From: Vairimorpha apis BRL 01
Lineage: Eukaryota; Microsporidia; Nosematidae
Length of the DNA: 14,613 nucleotides
NCBI GenBank assembly: GCA_000447185.1
Contig: KE647129.1
Coordinates: forward strand, 1-14,613
Reading direction: 5' to 3'
The notes below the pieces were generated by a model, which did no database searches, was not told the DNA's origin, and saw only the letters and a list, made by a program, of their open reading frames with translations. A program made the translations under genes and the position numbers. Shown one piece after another: positions 8,864 through 14,613 of the stretch; positions within the stretch are counted from its first letter, which is position 1; each line of letters begins with the position of its first letter.

Positions 8864-10267
8864 TTAAAAAAATCCACTTAAACTATCCATCAAATCTTTT
8901 GGTAACATATTTTTAGCTTGCTGTTTAAATTTGGCTTTTTGAGATTCACTTAAACTTCTAGGGTCTTTATTCAACATAGATCCATATCCAGGTATACTTG
9001 AAAATTTTTTCATCATGGCGGACATATTTTTAAATTGTATCATTAAATCAGCAATATCAGAAAAAGAACAAGCTGAACCCTGTGCAATACGTCTTATTCT
9101 AGATGGTGATTTTTCGATTAATGTGCCATCTGAATTAAGTTCAAAGTCAGTAAAAGAATCAAATATTGATATCATCTTTTTAAATTTCTTTTCATCTGGA
9201 AGTTTTATATTAGAAGTACCTGGTATCATTTCAAATAATTTTGTCATTGGTCCCAAACTCATAAGTTGTTTAAATTGAACTACAAAATCTTTTAATGTAA
9301 AAGCACCTTTTTGAAATTTTTCAAATATTTCCTTTTCATCAATTTTTAAATCTGAAATTTTTTTTGCTAGCCCAGAAACATCACCCATACCTAACATTCG
9401 ACTCACAAAGCCTTTTGGTTCAAAAACATCAAAATCCTCCATATTTTCACCAGAACCAACAAATAAAATAGGACAATTTGTAGCCGCAACAGAAGAAATA
9501 GCACCTCCTGCCTTTGTTGTACCATCAATTTTGGTTATTATAATTGATCCCACATCAACTGCATTTTTAAAACCAATAGCTTGATCTTCAGCAGATTGTC
9601 CAATTCCTGCATCCATTATAAAAATTATGTTATCTGGTTTAACCGCATTAATAATATCCTTCATTTCATTAAACAATTCAGTTTCTTGTGTATGTCTACC
9701 ACTAGTATCAACACAAATCAAGTCAAAATCTTCTTTCTTAAATCTACTTACTCCTTCAGTTGCAACCAAAACAGGATCTGCTTCTTCACTTCCATAAAAT
9801 GGAACTTTTATTTTTAGTGCATTTTGTTTTATTTGATCAAAAGCACCAGCTCTAAATGTATCTGCACAAACCAAACCCACTTTTAATCCTTTTTTCTTAT
9901 AATAATTAGCATATTTACATATAGATGTCGTTTTTCCAGCTCCTTGAAGACCAACAAAAACAACAACATTAGATTTTCCCTTTTCAATTTCCTTAAACTT
10001 GACTTTTGGATCTACTAAATCAACCAATGCATTAAAAACAGCAGTTTCAACAATACGTTGCTTGTTAAAACCTTGAATTGATTTTTTACTTTCTATATTT
10101 GATTTTATATCATTTTTTATTTTTTCGACATATTTTGGATTTACATTTGAATTAATTAAACTTACACATATTTCATCAACGATTGTGTTTATACTTTCAT
10201 CTGTGATTGAAGAACTAAAAAGTTTTGAAAGTGAAGAACTTATTGATTTTCCTAAGTCAATTATCAT
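8864..10267 (-). CDS. SRP54: Signal recognition particle 54 kDa GTPase subunit
   Basis: 467 residues, intact. SRP54 binds signal sequences emerging from the ribosome and docks with the SRP receptor at the ER by paired GTP hydrolysis. Domains in order: N helical bundle (about 1-88); G domain with P-loop GLQGAGKTT (106-114), DTFRAGAFDQ (136-145), DTSGRH (187-192), TKIDGTTKAGGA (245-256) and the closing LFVGSGE motif (268-274); linker GMGDVSGL (293-300); methionine-rich M domain from about 321, with FTLKDFVVQFKQLMSLGP, the MIPG loop (347-350), the RNA-binding SRIRRIAQGS motif (389-398), and several Met residues to the C-terminus. The length is slightly below the roughly 500 of other eukaryotes because the C-terminal Met/Gly-rich tail is short. 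The downstream gene on the same strand is P0; upstream is a Sec66-like translocon gene. CCC precedes the start. Confidence 0.98.
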   Translation of the reverse strand: MIIDLGKSISSSLSKLFSSSITDESINTIVDEICVSLINSNVNPKYVEKIKNDIKSNIESKKSIQGFNKQRIVETAVFNALVDLVDPKVKFKEIEKGKSNVVVFVGLQGAGKTTSICKYANYYKKKGLKVGLVCADTFRAGAFDQIKQNALKIKVPFYGSEEADPVLVATEGVSRFKKEDFDLICVDTSGRHTQETELFNEMKDIINAVKPDNIIFIMDAGIGQSAEDQAIGFKNAVDVGSIIITKIDGTTKAGGAISSVAATNCPILFVGSGENMEDFDVFEPKGFVSRMLGMGDVSGLAKKISDLKIDEKEIFEKFQKGAFTLKDFVVQFKQLMSLGPMTKLFEMIPGTSNIKLPDEKKFKKMISIFDSFTDFELNSDGTLIEKSPSRIRRIAQGSACSFSDIADLMIQFKNMSAMMKKFSSIPGYGSMLNKDPRSLSESQKAKFKQQAKNMLPKDLMDSLSGFF

Positions 10268-10809
10268 TTAGATGGGTAATAATATTTTTTATAAATTTGT
10301 TTCAATTTGAAACTATAAAAAATTATTGGTATTTTTTTAAAAATAAATCATTTGTATTTTCTAATATAAAATAAATGAACATTATAAATTTATAATTTTC
10401 ATAATTTTGTTAATTTGATCGTGTAACTTTAAAATAAAATATTTATGAACTTCATATGTGTAAAATCTATATAAAGTTTAATTTATTTATATTATATTAA
10501 GAATTATTTTATAAAAAATATTTTTTTAACTTTGAAAAAGTAATTTTATAAAATTAAACAAATATAAAATCTAATAAATAAAAAATTTAATTAATATTTT
10601 AATTTGTACAAATTTTTTTTTATTAAAAAATATTATACATATATATAATTTATAAAAGTAATTAGAAATAATAAAAATAAAATATTACAAAATAATTGAT
10701 ATCAATTATATTTTATTAAGAAAAATAAATCTTTTTTTATTTATTAAAAAATTTGATTTCAATGTATTTAGTAACAAAATAAAATTCATATATATTCAAC
10801 AATATAATT
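10268..10809. other. AT-rich spacer between the Sec66-like gene and SRP54
   Basis: Apart from the CCC motif next to SRP54 I see only A/T-rich sequence, without open frames, hairpins of note or RNA genes. Confidence 0.6.
10274..10276 (-). promoter_or_regulatory. CCC motif upstream of SRP54
   Basis: The minus-strand context is ATTACCCATCTAAATG, with CCC 7-9 bases before the ATG at 10267. The spacing is the same as for the Pth2-like gene. Confidence 0.6.
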
Positions 10810-11283
10810 TTATTTAATCAATCTTTTATAAAGCTCATTTTCAAGAGCTTCTCTTTTTTTATCAAAAAATACATCATCACTTATTTTATATTTTTTATCA
10901 ACATTTATTTTTATTAATTTAGCTTCATTAAAACAATTCCTATCGTACAACTTAGATTCACTTTCTATAAGTAATTTGTCAATAGATAAATTTTTTAACT
11001 TGTCATTTAATTTGTCATACATTGCGTCACTTACAATTCTATCTCTAAACAAAGGTTCAATAATTTCTTTTTCTTTTTCAATTTCATTTATTTTACTTAT
11101 TAAATCACTAGCACAAAAAACCAACTGTTTAAAACAAACCTGTGGTGATACCTTAGCAGCTACTAAAGAAAAATATTTATCAAGTTCTTCATTTGAAGTA
11201 CAGTTTTCAACTTTGGATGATTTACGAATGTATGAAAGACTTATTGTTGTTATTGAGAAAATAAGAGCTAAAACTAAAATCAT
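10810..11283 (-). CDS. Probable Sec66/Sec71-like subunit of the Sec62/63 ER translocon
   Basis: 157 residues, intact. The N-terminus (MILVLALIFSITTISLSYI) is a single membrane anchor followed by basic residues (RKSSK), then a soluble domain. The region around 65-110 (a charged helix, then EIIEPLFRDRIVSDAMYDKLNDKL and further charged helix) resembles the core of fungal Sec66, in which a helix leads into an I-x-x-L-x-x-x-G-x-I-x-x-x-x-W-like turn and a long Glu/Lys-rich helix. In yeast, Sec66 (about 206 residues) with Sec62, Sec63 and Sec72 drives post-translational translocation at the ER. The match is from memory of the family pattern and is moderate; the Gly and Trp of the turn are replaced by Asp and Met. 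Being next to SRP54 fits but does not prove the assignment. Otherwise it is a hypothetical membrane-anchored protein. Confidence 0.5.
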   Translation of the reverse strand: MILVLALIFSITTISLSYIRKSSKVENCTSNEELDKYFSLVAAKVSPQVCFKQLVFCASDLISKINEIEKEKEIIEPLFRDRIVSDAMYDKLNDKLKNLSIDKLLIESESKLYDRNCFNEAKLIKINVDKKYKISDDVFFDKKREALENELYKRLIK

Positions 11284-11594
11284 ATTGGGGTGAAAAGATT
11301 ATTTTTTAAACATAAATGTTTTAAAATTAAATGTAACGTTCTGTTACATATATAAAAAATATAAATAAAGTATATTTTTATGCATATCTATTATAAATAT
11401 TTATATTTTGCAAATTAAACTGTTAATATTAAAGCCTTTTTTTAAAAAAAATTATATTTTTAATAAAAAACAAAAATCTTATTTAATAATTTAATAAAAA
11501 ACATTCATTTTGAATTTTATTTATAGTTTATATAACAATTATTGGCAAAATAATCGATACTTTTTAAAAAATTATAGAAATAAATAATAATATT
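11284..11594. other. Short AT-rich spacer between SMC1 and the Sec66-like gene
   Basis: Besides the CCCC motif it holds a T7/A8 run pair (GCCTTTTTTTAAAAAAAATT, near 11434-11453) that could fold as a weak hairpin 3' of SMC1. GTAACGTTCTGTTAC at 11333-11347 is an imperfect palindrome upstream of the Sec66-like gene. Nothing else was seen. Confidence 0.5.
11287..11290 (-). promoter_or_regulatory. CCCC motif upstream of the Sec66-like gene
   Basis: The minus-strand context is TTCACCCCAATATG, with the motif 4-7 bases before the ATG at 11283. It is nearly the same context as at P0 (ACCCCAA), which supports this start. Confidence 0.65.
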
Positions 11595-14428
11595 TTATTT
11601 AAAACGATAGTACAACAAATTACTTCCTCCTTCTCTTTTATAAACACCAATCATCTCATCACAACATTTGTACACACCTATTTTAAGACTTACCATAACT
11701 ACTTGTAAATTTTCTGATTTTATAAATTCAACTAATTTTTTTACATTATAATTATCTAAATTACTATCAACTTCATCCAAAAGAATAAATTTAATTTTAA
11801 GTTTTTTAAAATGATAAACAGCATACATAAAAATGATTTTTGATATCATTTGTTCTCCACCACTTAAATTTTCGTATTCCATATATTTTTTATTAGGTAC
11901 TAACACATAATGCTTTATTGAGCCTAAATAAGGTTCTTCTTTATTTTCTGCGACTAGATTACATGTACCATCCATAAATTTGACATATAAATTATTTATA
12001 TGTTCATTTATTAAATTAAAACAGTCGTTAAAAAGTTTTACTCTTTTATTTTTAACTATATTGAATTTTTGTTTTATTGCTAAAGCTTCTTTTTTAAATT
12101 TTCATAATCTTCAATTTTGTAATTAAAATTAATTGTATTTTTAATGAACAAAGAACAATTGTTTAATTTATAATTTATTTCTTTCAATTCTATTTTTAAT
12201 TCTTCTTCATTACAATATTCAATTATTTTTATAGAATCAAGATTATCAATAATTTGATTTTTTCAATAAAATACAAATCTTTAATTTCTTCATAAATTTT
12301 TTCTTTTTCATGAATTAAATTGTTTCTGCTTTCTAACATATTTTCTAAAATTCTTTTTTTTTCTTGTATTAATATTTTTATAATTTTTTTTGATTTCTTC
12401 TATAGTTTTCCATATTAAAGTTTTCTGTATTTTTTATAAGATTTTTTAAATCTTTGATTTCAGATAATAGTTTTTGTTTTTTTGATTCTAAGATTTTGAT
12501 TTTTAAAATACTTTCTTCTTTATAACATTTTGAATTCTTATTTATATAATCATTATAATTTAAATAACCATTTTTTATAAATAAATCTTTAAAAACTTTA
12601 TTTTCAATTATTTTAATTGTATCGTTCTTCTTATTTTGTAATTTTATATTGTATATTATCTTTGTGTATTCCTGTATAGATTCATTTAATTTATTAATTT
12701 TATTATTTATAATTTCTACATTAGAATATTTTAATTTATTGTTTTTTAATTCAGATAATTTATCTATATAAAATAAACGTTTCTCCAAAATTAAATTTGT
12801 ATTAAAATCTTGTAAAATTGGTTTATTATAGTTAATAATTCTTCCTTTATTTTTAATTATAATTCCATCTAAGGTACAAATATTATATTTAGTGTCTAAT
12901 TTATAAGCTGTGTCAATATTTTCGGTTATTAATGTATTTTTAAATAAAAAATTTACAACATTTGAAATATCTTTTGGAAATTCACAAACAGCTATCGGAC
13001 TTATTTGAAGTAAACTAACATCTACAGATTCTTTAACTTTGCATTTTGTAATATCGTTCGTAAAAACTGTTTTTATAAAACAAGTTATTCTTCCTAATTT
13101 ATTTCTTTACAATATTTAATACATTCTATAGCAGCATTTTCATCTTCTACTATAATTCCATATTCATATTTCGAAAGAAGTGAATTTATACTAATCTCAT
13201 ATTTCTTATTTTTACAAGTAATTAAATCTTTAATAAATCCTTTTACTCCTTTAAAATTTCTTAGTTTATTTTTAATACTTGCCAAGGTTATTGTGTTCAT
13301 TTTAATATTCTTATTCAGCAAAATTTCATTATTAATTTTGTTTAAATTTTTTGTAAATTCTATTTCATCTTGTTCTAAATTCTTAAATTCTACAATTTTT
13401 TTACTGTGTAAGTTTTCTAAATTTTTTTTGTCGTTTTTCATATTTTGTAATTTTTCTTCATATTTTTCAACTCTATCAAAAGTATTATTAATTTCAAAAT
13501 TATAATCCATAGAATTTTCAATTTCAGATAAATAAGTTTTTTCAAGATTATCAAAATTTTCAATCTCTTTATAATTGTAATTTAAATGAGAAATCTCTTC
13601 ATCAATATTTTTAATTTTATCAAGTTTTTCTTCTATTGATTCCTCAATGTTTAAATTATGTTTTTTATGCAAAATATTTTTGTTATATTCAATTTCAAGA
13701 TAATTGAAATCATCACGTATTTTATTGTATTTGTCATAATCAAAATTATTAATTTGATTTATATTGATGTTATTGTATTTAATTAAAAGATTATTTATGT
13801 TGATATTAAAAATAATTTCCTCTAGTTCTTTTTTTCTAGATGTCAATTTAGACATAAGTTTTTTATGTTCTTCACATTTTTCATTTTCTTTTAACAAATT
13901 TTCAAATTGCTTTTTATTTTCATTCTCTGACTTTACCTTTTGCATAATACTTTTATATTGTAAATAATTTTCAGAATATTCTTGTTTTAATTTTGAGGAT
14001 CCTGATAATTCTTCAATTATGTTTACTATATTAAAATCCATCGAAGATTGATATATTATAAAGTTGTTAATACCCAAATTATATAAATTATAGTTATAAT
14101 CTTCAAAAGATACTTTCTTAGTATTGTAAAAATAAGTACTTTTTCCATTAATATTTAAATGTCTAGAAAATTCTAATGTTGAATCATCTTCTTCACATAA
14201 AAAAACCTTTACATTACAAAAATTTCCTTCACTTATTAAAAATTTAACATTATCTACTCTAATACTTTTTGATGATGGATGTAAACAAAATACGATTGCA
14301 TCTAAAATATTACTTTTACCGGACCCATTTGTTCCTATTATACATGTAAATTGTGCATCGATAGGTATTATACGTGTTGATTTGTAACTTTTGAAATTTG
14401 TAATTTCAACTTGTTTAATTTTTAACAT
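11595..14428 (-). CDS. SMC1: Cohesin ATPase subunit SMC1, four probable homopolymer frameshifts, short coiled-coil arms
   Basis: SMC1 pairs with SMC3 in cohesin, which holds sister chromatids together. N-terminal ATPase half: NFKSYKS (11-17), Walker A GTNGSGKS (32-39) and a RVDNVKFLI segment matching SMC1 LRVKTLRDLI. A coiled arm runs from about 160 to 380. The hinge follows (GVKGFIKDL to about residue 537), then the return arm. The C-terminal head has EEPYLG, signature LSGGE, Walker B FILLDEVD, D-loop LDN and the SMC1-type MIGVYK. Frames 14428-13094, 13092-12378 and 11975-11595 join, through the sequence between them, if one base is added at 13096-13102, the T run 12384-12391, 12258-12263 and 12090-12095. 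About 945 residues result, against about 1230 in animals, with the loss mainly in the arms. EEPYLG and IGVYK choose SMC1 over other SMC proteins. CCC lies 10-12 bases before the ATG. Confidence 0.92.
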
Positions 14429-14437
14429 TTTTTATAA

Positions 14438-14440
14438 GGG
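14438..14440 (-). promoter_or_regulatory. CCC motif upstream of SMC1
   Basis: The minus-strand context is TTCCCTTATAAAAAATG, with CCC 10-12 bases before the ATG at 14428. It is the most distant of the set. The rest of the right edge (14441-14613) is AT-rich and holds nothing else I can support. Confidence 0.5.
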
Positions 14441-14613
14441 AATAATTCGAAATTAATAACAAAATATAGTTTTTATAATTTTAGAAATAATGTTATTTTA
14501 AATGTTTAAAAATTTATTTATTAGCAAGTTTTGAAAACAATTAAAACTTTGAGAGATTTATTTCTTTTATGTAAAAAAAATTTTAATTTAAAATATTATT
14601 AAATCGCATTATT

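Noticed and set aside
9015..9278. Open frame on the plus strand within SRP54
   Set aside because: It is antisense to a conserved, intact SRP54 and has no family resemblance. Similar antisense frames at 103-330, 2529-2822, 9581-9817, 10976-11293, 13293-13505 and 13764-13967 were rejected for the same reason.
12090..13102. Spliceosomal introns to explain the SMC1 frame breaks
   Set aside because: Coding sequence is continuous on both sides with only one base missing, and no GT...AG segment needs removing.
1..14613. CRISPR array, tRNA, rRNA or insertion sequence
   Set aside because: I found no regularly spaced repeats, no cloverleaf with a T-loop motif, no rRNA-like conserved stretches and no transposase frame.

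Overview
The window looks like nuclear DNA of a very AT-rich, intron-poor eukaryote, most likely a microsporidian. The recognisable proteins are eukaryotic housekeeping genes: SRP54, ribosomal stalk base protein P0, the cohesin subunit SMC1 and a Pth2-type peptidyl-tRNA hydrolase homologue. A probable Sec66/Sec71 is also present, a translocon subunit known from fungi. No coding region shows a convincing intron. SMC1 and P0 are shorter than usual. Most complete genes carry a CCC or CCCC motif within about 12 bases of the ATG, as reported for microsporidian promoters. The organism call is inference; no species can be named.

Layout. Left half, plus strand: the 3' part of a long coiled-coil protein gene (1-1765, running off the left edge), a membrane-anchored Pth2-like gene (2524-2913) and a predicted secreted orphan protein (4852-5616). 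Right half, minus strand: ribosomal protein P0 (8095-7297), SRP54 (10267-8864), a Sec66-like translocon subunit (11283-10810) and SMC1 (14428-11595). The two halves converge on a 1.7 kb spacer. Spacers are long (0.3-1.9 kb) and extremely AT-rich, and I saw no tRNA or rRNA in them. One less AT-rich island near 5.8-6.3 kb may hold a decayed element.

Three genes (coiled-coil, P0, SMC1) are broken into short frames. In each case one missing base in or near an A or T run restores a continuous protein. There are nine such sites, plus one probable site at the left edge. All go in the same direction (one base short), and the other four genes are intact. This looks like homopolymer under-calling in the assembly rather than pseudogenes, although transcriptional slippage is not excluded. 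The annotation therefore treats each as a single gene.

Functionally, SRP54 and the Sec66-like protein are neighbours and both serve ER protein targeting. P0 and the Pth2-like protein belong to translation and SMC1 to chromosome cohesion. The points most worth follow-up are: P0 ends before the stalk helices and acidic tail; the Pth2-like protein lacks part of the catalytic loop; the coiled-coil protein has a ladder of five cysteines exactly five residues apart; and the secreted orphan is a candidate host-interaction protein.
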